Shown piece after piece: positions 44,013 to 54,381 of a stretch of DNA of 64,000 nt. Every line of letters starts with the position of its first letter. Position 1 is the stretch's first letter. Under the pieces are notes generated by a model. The model was not told the origin of the DNA, searched no databases, and saw only the letters and a list, made by a program, of their open reading frames with translations. Made by a program: the position numbers and the translations under genes. This stretch comes from Saussurea involucrata (taxonomy: Eukaryota; Streptophyta; Magnoliopsida; Asterales; Asteraceae), in the NCBI GenBank assembly GCA_033807775.1, contig CM066318.1:82587379-82651378 (forward strand), in the 5' to 3' direction.

Positions 44013-44653
44013 TTTCTATTTCTCATATGATTTTTTACCACGACGATTACTGACTTAAGCATTGGAGGGTCGTTGGCTAGCCAACGACCAACCTATGACA
44101 TTGTTTCATAGCAGGATTGCACGATATTGGCTACTAAGTCTTCTATATGACTTTAGCCCTGCAGGATCGAACGATAAATATTACTAAATTTATCATACGA
44201 CTTGAGTCGCGTGATATAAGTGCTCAAGCCTATGACTTGATTATTTTACCACAGGGGCTTACGACTCAAGTTTCGTCGAACGATCTAGTCGTACGATCGT
44301 CTGGTTTAGCGATCCATGATCTAAGTTTCTTAACTTAGACAAACTACATGTTTCGAATAAATGCTTTGATCGCATGTACTTATGTTTTCCAATATAATCC
44401 TAAAGTATGAAAACCCTATGGCTTATGTGTTAGTCTTGGTAATTACAATGGATGCTTAAGTCGCACGATTCCCTATTTGTTCCACACTTAACGAGTTTTT
44501 CACAGCTGATATTATATCTATCCACGACATGTGTAAATCGACATCGTACATAAGTTCAATGAAAAAGCAAAATTCCATTCATAAACGAACAATTACATCT
44601 AAAAATGACTCAACCACCAACGGTCGAGCATCCACAAAAACAAACAAAATTCT
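44013..44653 (+). other. E8 noncoding interior
   Basis: Contains the perfect post-integrase palindrome at 44068-44089. No gene on either strand until the antisense gene end. Confidence 0.75.
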
Positions 44654-47600
44654 CTAAGGATTAGAAGGAGCGTCAACAGCATCCTTGCCCGAAGCTTCGC
44701 CCTGGAGGCCCTCGTCCGCAACCTCTTCTTCCTCAGCCTCCTTCTCATCGTCGGAGTCGAGATCCCTGTCGGTCCCGACCTTGGCTAAGAAGAAGGCCAG
44801 CTCCTCAGTCGCAGACGCAAGGGGGTTCTTCCCCGACAAATGCTGCCGCATGATCGCCGCCCGAGCTGTTAGACGAGCAAGGGCAAAGGTAGATGCAACC
44901 TCATCTTTGAGCTCCCTCACCTCCTTCTCCAGGACCACCACCTTGGATTTGGATTCCTCGACCTCTTTCTCCTTCATGACCAAGGACGCTTGCATCCTGT
45001 CCAGCTCCTCTCTCTCTGATTTGCAATCACAGAGAAGGACTCCTTCAGACGAGAATTAACGTCGTCCCTCGCATGACTGACGGCTTCTAGCTGGTCCAAG
45101 GCATCGTCAAGTTTTACCGACATTTCCTCGACGCGCGCCAGGGCGGACTTCTCCCTCGCCAACGCCACATCCTCTCTCTTAATAGCTGTTAATGCCAAAA
45201 ATCGCACAAAAGTACAACTTAAGGTCGATGTGGACATTTAACAACTAAAGAAACGTATCTCAAGCCAAATAACACAATAGCAAGGAAAAAGTAAAAGAGA
45301 CAAGAGATTTGGTGACGCGGAAAACCCCAAAACGAGGGAAAAAACCACGGTCGACTCTATGAGAGTCGACAGTGCACTATAGTCGCCAATCAGGGGCGAT
45401 AATCCTTGTGTTACAGGCGATTTGTGTACAATAGGTTACAAATGAAGTAAAAATACACTTAGTCGTGGGTAAAAAGTGTGTGTCGTGTGTTTAAACGTGC
45501 GAAACAAACTGCTGTCGTGCAACTTGAACTGTTGTCATGCAGTTTGAACTGTTGTCATGCAGTTTGAACTGTTGTCGTGCGGTACTTGCGTGTTCGAATG
45601 CCTTGCTGTTTGAGAGAAAAAATATAGAAGTGGGTGTAGGTAGCTCTGTCTGTTCTCCCTTTGCTTGAAGGTGGAGCAGCCTTTATATAGGTTTCGATGG
45701 TCATTGATGAGCTTTAATGGTTGGTCTTGTAACCGCTGTCGACATTAAATGCGCTTTGATGATTGTCTTTGTAACCGCTGTTGAGTCTTTAATGTCATTA
45801 AGGGCTCGACCGTTATTGACCGTTGTACCATAATGGCTAGTAGACCTGCATCAATGAACAAAATAAACGGTTGTCGACCATTGATAGTTAGTGTAATCGT
45901 AAGACCGTCTTAAGTTCTGGACATTGGTCTTACGGAGCATACGACCGTAGCCAGAATATAAGACCATGTATATGATTGTAAATGTCTCGTAAGACTAGGA
46001 TGATGTCGGAGGATTGGGTCGTAAGACCAGTAGGTCAGGACAATGTTGTCGCAGGACCAGAGCGATATAAGACCATCGACAAGAGACTGTCGACGTAAGA
46101 CCGATGAGTCGTAACTGGCGACATGAGATTAGCGACGTAAGACTAGTGACGTTTGACTAGCGACATGTAACATGCGACACGTGTAACATGCGATAAGTGA
46201 CGTGCGATCACGAGATGTAAAGACACCATCTTGAATGACTATTGACGCATGGTGTCTTTTAATAACTAATTATCGTGGTTATTAACGTATGTCGGGGATA
46301 TGACAATAATGGGTATTATCCTTGTCGGTCGGGGGTATGACTGTCGTAGATTAGGGTAATCAATGTCCATGGGTCATGTCGAGGGAATTTCCCACGTCGG
46401 TCGAGGGTGTGATTTTTTACCCAAACAATAGCGGAGAGCACTAGACCCTCGATCTTCATCGTCTCGGCCAGCAGGGCCACTGAAGACAGAAACGTCTGAA
46501 ATACATATGAAAAACTCGTTAGTAAAAACATACAACAACGACACCGACAATAACAACGACAATGACACCGACTATGATAACAACAACGAGAAACAAAGTC
46601 TTGAAAGATAGACTTACCATAAACGCCATTTCGGCGACATAAGCCCCCGAGCTCTAGATAGAGCACCCGTTGAAACGTTCCCTGAAAGAGGGGAGCTGAA
46701 ACTTGTCCAGATGGGGGAACAAGCTCGTCCCGTCCAGGACATTGTCCACCATGAAATCAGCCGGCAACGTAAAGTTTACCGTCGTTTCCTCTCCAAAGCC
46801 CGTCTGCGTGCCCTTGCCCTTTTTGGCCGACGCGGGACCTGACGCGGCAGCTGGAGATCCCGTCGATTTCGCCGGATGCGCAGGATCGACGGGTGTCGTG
46901 TCGACCGTGTCGGGAGTCTTCTCGACAGATGCGGTCGACACCTTCGCCTTCTCAGGAGAAACGACTCTCGATGAGTCGCCCGTCTTCAAAGACGGTTCCC
47001 TCCTAACGGACGTCCTCGTCCTCTTAAGAACTCCCGACCCAGTTGTCGGAGCCTCTTTTCTCTTAAGGACCCCCGGCCCAGCTGTCGGGGCTTCGATCCT
47101 TCTTTCTCTCGCCTAGCGAGCCAGTTCGGCCTGAGCCGCCCTCTTAGCCATCACAGACGACATCTTCGGTTGTGGCTGTTGGGATTCTCCTGTGAAACAA
47201 AGAAAGAAGAACAATTAAGCGACTGAAACAAAGGGAGAAGCATGTCGAACAAAGTAAGGTACACTTACCAGTCATCTGTTCTTTCGACTCCTCTCTCTTC
47301 TCCTCTACCTCAGTCTCCTCGGTATCCTCAGACTTGTCTTCCTCTTCTTTCTCCTTTTCTTCTTTCTCTCTCTCCTCTCGACCCAACTGTATCCTATCGC
47401 TCAAGAATATCGCGTCGTCATCTTCGTCTATTAGGTGACGTGTGATGAACGATCGGTCCTCAGGACTGATCTCCAAGAATTTCTAGATTTTCGCTTGAGA
47501 ATCTTCGTTGGGCTCCATGCTATCAAAGTTGATGTATGAAAACACAGAGAAAGAAAGTTAGCCTAAAGCAAAGTAACAGATATAACAAAGCAGGCACTCG

Positions 47601-48216
47601 ACCATAGCTAAAACTCACCGGCCATGTTCCATCCGGACCTGATCCAATCACTGTCAGTGTCTAACGTCGCTACCCGTACGAAGACGAACCTGGTCTTCCA
47701 CTTACGGTCGTTGACCGCGGTTCTTTGGACTAAAGTACGATCACCCTTATATTTCGAGAAAAGGCTGTAGCGACGGTACGTATCCCTCTTGACCTGATAG
47801 GCGGTCAAGAGGTCTTTCACGTTCATCGGCGACTCCCAGTATGAGGTAAGTCGCTCGATGACCTGTATGACCCTCCAAAATTGGGGCATCAATTGTCCAG
47901 GGGAAAGATCAAACTCGCACATAAAAGACTTCGCCATAGGAGAGTAGGGCCACTCGAAGCCTATTCTAAAGGGATACTCGTATATCACGACGTACCCCTC
48001 GGTACACATCTCCGGTCGAATATTACCGGCCTTACTCACAGTAATCCCCGCAGGTATTTTTGTTAAAGCCCTAAAGTCGTCTAGAGCGTCCTGATCCTGG
48101 ATGGTGCTCTTAGGCTCCGTCAACATCGCTAACCCCGTCAACAAGATTTGACGCTCAGAAAAGCCCCAAATATCCCAGTTCTTCCTAGGTTTCCTAGCAA
48201 TCAACTTACGACGCAT
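44654..48216 (-). pseudogene. E8 antisense accessory gene, multi-exon, interrupted by E10
   Basis: Opposite to gag, between pol relics and the 3' LTR. Exon 1 (48216-47619) encodes the conserved domain (GITVSKAGNIRPEMCTEGYV, YEYPFRIGFEWPYSPMAKSF, LSPGQLMPQFWRV). Likely splice sites: donor GTGAGT at 47618, acceptor before 47519, exon 2 (47519-47269, acidic, EREKEEKEKEEEDKSEDTEE), donor GTAAGT at 47268, acceptor TTTCACAG before 47189, exon 3 (47189-46618; Pro/Ala/Ser-rich, then VNFTLPADFMVDNVLDGT), donor GTAAGT at 46617, acceptor before 46495. The last exon (46495-44654, split by E10) is a coiled coil (REDVALAREKSALARVEE, EVEESKSKVVVLEKEVREL) ending in an acidic tail. Lesions: stops in exons 2 and 3, and a frameshift in an AG run near 45012. 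Exon 1 to exon 2 phase does not join cleanly as drawn. Function unknown. Confidence 0.78.
45187..46427 (-). mobile_element. E10: solo LTR of family A
   Basis: 1241 bp, minus TGTTTGGGTAAAA to ACA, flanked by ATAGC (45182-45186, 46428-46432), no PBS or PPT: a solo LTR left by LTR-LTR recombination. It lies in the last exon of the E8 antisense gene; the codons rejoin across it (LVLSA then IKREDVAL). Hairpin one at 45350-45370. Confidence 0.95.
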
Positions 48217-48690
48217 ACAAAAACCGAGAATCGTACCTTATATAGGCGCGCTAAAGCCTCGAAACTCTAACAGGTCGAAGATCTCTTACAGGTTTGGGAA
48301 AGATTCGGCGAAAGAACAGCAGGAAATCGCAAGAAATCTCTTCTATGAAATCGTAAAACTGAAAAATTCATCGAAGGTCACTATTTATGGAACCGATCGT
48401 GTCAGGTCGAACCTCCCGATAATGGACACCTGCCCCTGTCTTTTCGAACGCTCGACAGATCGTCGACACCTGGCAAATACAGTTGTTATGCACGATCGCG
48501 CGTCAGCATGACGTCACGACTTATCCCCTTTTCAACTTCTCATTCAGTTAGAATTGGACTGGTCCAGTTCCAAGGCAACTGAAAAGGTTTTTTGACACAT
48601 GTCATGACCCTAGACGTCCGACTAGCAAAATTTAAAAAACTTTTGAAATTTGAATTTGCCACTCCACTTTTTCAAATTTTGGGGGCAAAC
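48217..48690 (-). promoter_or_regulatory. Upstream region of the antisense gene and E8 PPT
   Basis: 474 bp between the antisense start and the LTR, so it should contain the antisense promoter. On plus, the E8 PPT (AAATTTTGGGGGCAAAC) ends at 48690. No clear TATA box was recognised. Confidence 0.55.
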
Positions 48691-49482
48691 TGTTTGGGCA
48701 AAATTTCATTGGTCTCGAGTACGACCAAGGCACTAAGAACATTTATTACATTTCTCCCTAACACAAGTCAAATCATAAAGCATTTTGTCCTTTGACCAAA
48801 GTCAAAGTCGAACGTATCTCTCGACCTCGACCGTCGTGTAGAAACACACGACCTCGACCAACTAACGTACGATTCTTCTGTTATGTTTTCTGCATTTAAT
48901 GCAGGTCAAACGACATTTATGGCCAACGGACGAAACCGACAGAGCAATGATAAGCATTAAAACCAGTAGCCGTTACGACCATTACAAGAGGAATTCATGG
49001 AGTCATTAAATGCATTCGAAGACTATAAAAATGAAGGCAAAGTCATCATTGGCACAGAACCGAACTGTGAATCACACACTACGTACTCAAGAATATCTGA
49101 AGCAAAGAAATCTCTCTCAAGTGATCGCTTTCGACGCACGACTTACACTCTCGACCAACAGTCTTAAGCACACGACACATTAGTTTTACATTTGATACAC
49201 TTGTTATTTTCACATTTCAAGTCATTTGTATTGTAATCACTGTATCCTCGACACCTGAAACAAAGGACATCGCCCCTGTTTGGCGATCATAGTGCAGCGA
49301 CGACTTCCACAGTCGTCCGCGGGTTTTTTCCTCGTTGAGGTTTTTCCCGCGTCACCAAAATCTTTGTCTCTTTTACATTTTTTCTTTTTGTAGCATTGTT
49401 TTGTCGTAAGATTCCTTTGTTTTGTTGTTAAGCTCCACAATCAACCTTAAGTTATCCTTCTGGACGATTTTTGGCATTAACA
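48691..49482 (+). repeat. E8 3' LTR (792 bp)
   Basis: Hairpin one 49299-49317, hairpin two 49318-49351; TATAAAA at 49024-49030. Followed by AGCAC. Confidence 0.95.
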
Positions 49483-49492
49483 AGCACTAACA

Positions 49493-50099
49493 GATGCATA
49501 TTCTTATTCATTTGACTTAGAAGGCTATCAAGTTCTATTGAATGGCCTAACCTTATGAGTTCTATTAGAGGGGAATATATCTTGCTATCAGTTGTCAAAT
49601 ACAAAATTGTGTCCTAAAAAAGGAAGGTCAACTTATGTACTTAACTATTGTTGTAACTATACAGACTTGTATGCAGACAGGATGATGCATCTTTGAATTA
49701 CATATGCCATCTGTTACTCTTACTATAAATGTATGGAACTTTATGCAGTCCAGATGTTGTACCTTTCAAACCCCATATGTATTTATAGGGTCAATTGGAT
49801 ACAATTAGCTGCTTGTTTTGTTGATGGGTACATGCCTAACCTATGTTCATCTTTTAACACCGGATACTTGTTAAATGTGACCATATCATTTTTCAATTTT
49901 ACAAAATAATTGATTGTTCATCCTTATTGTTAAATGACCTCTTATAGTTGTGCGGAATCTGCAGATATCATGTTATCTCTAATTCAACAGGAAAGAGTCA
50001 ACTTGTCAACCAAACTTGTTGAGAAGAGGTAATGTGAAAGACATCTATTTAAAATGGATATAGATTGGACATCTATGGTGCTGAATTTGCTTTGCTTAC
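49493..50099. other. Non-transposon, probably host, segment
   Basis: AT-rich, CpG-poor sequence unlike every element around it. It lies exactly between the outer end of the E2 LTR and the first base of the E11 LTR. Apart from the candidate exon nothing is recognised; it reads like plant intron sequence. Confidence 0.7.
49948..50028 (+). other. Candidate exon of a host gene
   Basis: Preceded by CCTCTTATAG and followed by GTAATG, so it has both splice-site dinucleotides. The 81-nt stretch stays open in one frame for 26 codons (CAESADIMLSLIQQ, then ERVNLSTKLVEKR) and has the same intron phase at both ends. The helical, polar sequence is typical of a coiled-coil segment. I do not recognise the protein. 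It might be a chance ORF. Confidence 0.35.
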
Positions 50100-50342
50100 T
50101 GTTAGTGCCTTAATTATCTAGTTGTACCAAGTAGAGGGACCTTTTGTGTAATTATCAAGTTACAAACTATATATTGTAATTTTCTTTCCATATGACATTA
50201 GGTCATCCATTACACACACACTAGTACACACACATTGCACTTTCTCTCTATATTTCATCTTGTGTATTTGGTGATTGCTTATTGAATCTATAGATAGCTA
50301 TATGAGTTTATTCACTAATTGATTACTTGTTCTGAGATCACA
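50100..50342 (+). repeat. E11 5' LTR (243 bp)
   Basis: TGTTAGTGCC to GAGATCACA, followed after AT by the PBS. Confidence 0.93.
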
Positions 50343-50344
50343 AT

Positions 50345-51187
50345 TGGTATCAAAGCATAGTACATCATTTTGATCAGATTAGATTTTGTGGTTTTTGCAA
50401 AAAGTTTGAGTGTTCTTCATTTTTCATCTTATTGATTGATTTTGGCCATTTGAGTACTTCAAATGGATCAGAATTGATCAAGGAGTGTTGTTGGTAATCC
50501 CTGAGTGATTTAATTCCACAAAATTACTAGGATTAGACTCAGATTGAGCAAAATAACCATTTTCGGACTTTAAGTTTGCACACACTGTTTGGGATTGAAA
50601 ATCATTTTTTTGTTGGTTTTTGGACAAAACTTGTTGTATTAAAGTTGTCCAAAATCTCATTGCGAAATCGCGTACCAATTTTCAGCCCAATCGGATCATT
50701 TTTTAGGATTAGACTTAAGATCGTTTGAATCGTCATCATTATCGCAACCTTGGCTGTTCATCCTTATCGCAACCTTGGCTGTTCATCCTTATCGCAGCCT
50801 TTAAAACGTGAACAGTAAAATATCGCAACTACCCATTACGATAATCCGTTTTTATCGCAACTCATTACATGTGAACAGTACTCTATCACAACCTTCTATT
50901 GCGATAAAATCCATCTTTGAGTTCATCGCAACCTCTTTGTTGCGACAAAACTTCCTCTTGCGACAAAGTTGCTTGCGACAAACTCTGTTCTTGCAATAAT
51001 CTTGGGTTGAGACAAAGTGTTGGTTGAGATAAGATTTGTGTTGCGATAAGACTTGAGTTGAGATAAACTTTGTGTTGCGACAAGACTTGGGTTGAGACAA
51101 AAAGTGACTTGCGACAAAACCGTGTGAACAACTATTTACTCATCAGATCAGAAGGGTACTTATCGATCATTAACAAGTAATCTAAAA
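50345..51187 (+). promoter_or_regulatory. E11 leader: PBS and TCGCAACC palindrome cluster
   Basis: PBS TGGTATCAAAGC (one mismatch to initiator tRNA-Met). From about 50735 to 51120 come repeated TTATCGCAACC and TTGCGATAA half-sites, several preceded by GTGAACAGT. Conserved half-sites are separated by variable bases. Confidence 0.85.
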
Positions 51188-54100
51188 ATGACAGCTAGAG
51201 ACATACTGACTATTGGGTCAAAGGACAAACCACCTGTCCTTTTTCCTAAGGAGTTCAAAATATGGAAAGACAGATTTATGGATTACGTTGAACGTCAAGA
51301 AAATGGGGACTACATTGTTCATTCACTTCAGAATGGTCCCATGGGGTAGTGAGAAGAAGAGGACTTGCTGCTGATGGTGAACCAGTTCCAGAATGGGTTG
51401 AAATTCAACCACTGCATTATGATGTTGAACAAAAGAAATGTTACAATGCAGACAAAGCCTTGACTAATGATATTTATTAGAAGGTGGACAGCAAAAACAT
51501 TTCTGGGAAATTTATGTTTGATGAGTTAGTCAAACTGTATCAAGGATCTGAGGTGGAAAATAAGATGAGAATCTCCAATGCCATAAACAAGTACGAAAAT
51601 TTTAAACAAAAAGAAGGTGAGGCACTTGATCATACGTACGACGGTTTCATTACAATACTGAATGAGCTGAATAGGTACAACATAAACAAGACGATAATCG
51701 AGCACAATGTGAAATTCTTGAGCGTTCTGCAACCTGAATGGAAGAAGTATGCTCACAGGATGAAACAAAATGCTATGTTAGCTGACTTGCCTTTACAACA
51801 AATGTATGAAACTTTGAAACAAGATGAGGATGATGCTGAAGAGAAAAGGGATAAGAAAAGGAAGAAAGAGAAGAAAAAGTTAAGGAAGAAGAGATTGATC
51901 CAATTGCCTTGATATCTAACAAATCCACCAAGAAATATTCAAAGAATGTTGGTAATGAGTCTGATGAAGAACAATATGAAGGAGATGGAGTGGAAGATGC
52001 TGAAAGCCTGAAACAAGCAATGATACTTCTTACTAAAGCTTTTCAAAAACAGTTTGTGAAAAGGCCTGGTTCTAATAATCAGAGATATGCATCAGGCTCC
52101 AAGAATTTTGAGCACAAAGATCGTGTCGAGTCAAGAAAGAAGTTTGATGAGAAAAAGGATGAGTACAAGAGGGATGACAAGAGGATTGATGAAAAAAAGG
52201 TGTTTGAGAAAAGGGGTGAAGAACCAAAGTGCTATAACTGTGGGAAGACTGGACACTTCGCCAAGGAATGCTGGAAACCAAAAGTTAGAGATTCTGATTA
52301 TTATAAGAACAAGATGTTGCTTGCTAAGCAAAAGGAATTAGGGATAACATTGCTGGTTGAAGAGGAATACTGGCTTGATCAAACCGATGATGAAGCGGAT
52401 GATGAGACGACAGCTCAAACAAAGATGTGTTTCATGACTAGAAACACTGATAACGAAGAGTCAGAATCTACTTCAGAGACAAATGAGGTACATTCCGATC
52501 TTTATAGTAAATTTTTTACTCAACAAGCATATCTACAAAATCAATTAGATGATCTAACAAATAAATTGAGAAAAGCAGATGAACTAATTTCATCTGAAAG
52601 AGAAAGATTGATAGAACAAGAGAGTCGCATTGAAAATTTGGAAAAGAAAAAGATTGAATTTGATGTGGGTCAAGCATATTTTCAAAGTAGAATAACTGAA
52701 TTGTCAGAAAAATTAGAGAGTTCGGAAGCAAAGAAGAATGAGTTTGAAAATCTTCTTCATGCCTATAAAGATAGGAACACTGAGTTGAGCGATAATGTCA
52801 AAGGTTTGGAAGAAAAATTGTATAAAGCAGGTCAAACTGAACGAACAATTCACATGAATAAGCCTAGTAAGTTTCGGTATTTCAATTCTAAGTGGGGCAT
52901 AGGGTATGACAATCCACATTACCTGAAGAATGCCTTATTGAAAACCCCACTCTTTATGAATTTGATTGGTTTATTCTTCCATCGTTACATCCGAGTTATC
53001 AAATCAAATGGCTTAAAATGGATGATGATGACTATGAGGTTGAGGAAGAAGTAAAAAGAAAAACTACTGTCAAGATGCAGCTTCCTTTTTGGTATAGTCG
53101 TGATAATGCGAAGGCATTAGAAAATGAGAAAACCTTGCCAAATGACTATTTTGAGAGTTATGTTGTTGAACAACCAGAGGAGATGGAAAATACTAAAAAA
53201 GAAACTAATGAAAAACCAGTTTTTGAGGGTAAAAGGTATTTTCCACCAATGGTTCTTGAACAGAAACTCATTGATCTCGAAAGCAAGATTAAAAGTACTA
53301 TTCAGGAAGTCAGAAATGACGAAAAACTTGCTTTTGAGATCGAAAAGGAAGTTATGATCACAGTATTTTCAGAAAGCTTAAAAGAAATGGAAGCTAGACA
53401 TAAAGAAATGTCTGAAGAGAAATTTTTCAAAGAAAAACATTCTTCAGAGTCAGACGTTTCTTCATGTAAAGCATTTTTGGGAAATACTGTCTTTAGGAGC
53501 TCGATGGTTGATGACCAAGATGATTCTGAATCTTGGGATTTGGAAAGTCAATCTGTCAAAGCTCCTCCTGAGATGCATTTTTATACAACAGAGGAAAAAG
53601 TTCTTGAAAAAGAACAAAATGAATTTCTCTATCTGAAGTCTTATGGTATCTTTCATACTTCATTAGATAGTCAGTCTGATTGTGATATTGAGATTCTTTG
53701 TGACGGGAAGAATAAGCAAGCACAGGAAAATGCTGTACAATTTGACTTTAACTCAAAGCTTCCAGATCACTCTGATTTTATAATCAAAGAAAAAATACCT
53801 AAGAAGAATTTCTTTAAGGGTGAATCTTCAAAATCTGTTGAAAAACCTTCTGCTAATGATTATTATTCAAAATCCAAATCCAAACGATCATTACAGAAAA
53901 AGAAAAGAAAAACAAAAAGAAAGAAGCAAAATAATTCCTTTAAAGCTCAGAATTCCAATGCTTACAACTCTTATCTTTCTGGTATTTCAGATCGTTATTT
54001 GAGAAACAATACGCGTATCGAGTGGAGAACAAAGGAGTCCACACAGGATGTGGCCCAGAGAAAATCATCCCACGTTGCTTTAAATTCCAAGAAAAACAAT

Positions 54101-54373
54101 TTTGTTTCAAATGTTAGTAATCATGATGTTGGCAATAGACAAAAACTTGTAATCCCATACAAGCTTTATTTAATGCGACAACTGATTAATTTAGCACATG
54201 ATCAAATTTGTTGTTCTTCTTGTGGTGTGGATGATTTTATCTGCAAATCAGATTATAACCGTTGGTTTCATTCAAACAACTATTTTAACACAGGTTATAG
54301 ATATCATAGTATCAAATCCAAACCTACTAATCCGAAAGGACCCATTTGGAAATGGGTACCTAAAACCATCTAA
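51188..54373 (+). pseudogene. E11 Gag (long, coiled-coil type, broken)
   Basis: Begins MTARDILTIGSKDKPPVLFP. Tandem stops near 51345, a deletion and a stop at 51478 break the N-terminal domain; the frame recovers as KFMFDELVKLYQGSEVENKM. After a frameshift near 51905 the zinc knuckle CYNCGKTGHFAKEC (CX2CX4HX4C) appears near 52230. A coiled-coil region follows (YLQNQLDDLTNKLRKADEL, RITELSEKLESSEAKKNEF). A third frame from about 53018 carries an acidic region, a Lys-rich run (KKKRKTKRKK) and the Cys-rich motif ICCSSCG, ending GPIWKWVPKTI. At over 1000 codons it is much longer than ordinary copia Gag, as in Sirevirus relatives. Confidence 0.92.
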
Positions 54374-54381
54374 TTTCTTTT

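Larger units (their letters stand above)
34351..49482 (+). mobile_element. E8: Tat-clade gypsy element with gag-protease and antisense gene, pol deleted (family B)
   Basis: Plus strand; LTRs 34351-35143 and 48691-49482, TSD AGCAC (34346-34350, 49483-49487). Without E9 and E10 it is about 7.8 kb. Order: LTR, PBS, gag-protease (split by E9), a G19 tract, last codons of integrase, palindrome, antisense gene, PPT, LTR. RT, RNase H and the integrase core are missing. The LTR family is that of E1, which has pol but no gag-protease. Confidence 0.95.
4347..49492 (-). mobile_element. E2: Sirevirus-like Ty1/Copia element, 5' part, split by nested insertions
   Basis: Minus-strand copia visible as pieces: LTR 34116-34350 plus 49488-49492, leader 33275-34115, gag 33274-32707 and then 4620-4347. 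The rest lies left of the window beyond E1. E3, E1 and E8 are inserted in it. The pieces align in order with the gag and LTR of E11, and the break in gag falls between codons aligned to EWKK and YAHR of E11. The right TSD half would be GATGC (49493-49497). The PBS is a perfect TGGTATCAGAGC. Confidence 0.9.

Noticed and set aside
49493..50099. tRNA or small RNA gene in the host segment.
   Set aside because: No cloverleaf, B box or poly-T terminator arrangement could be found by eye.
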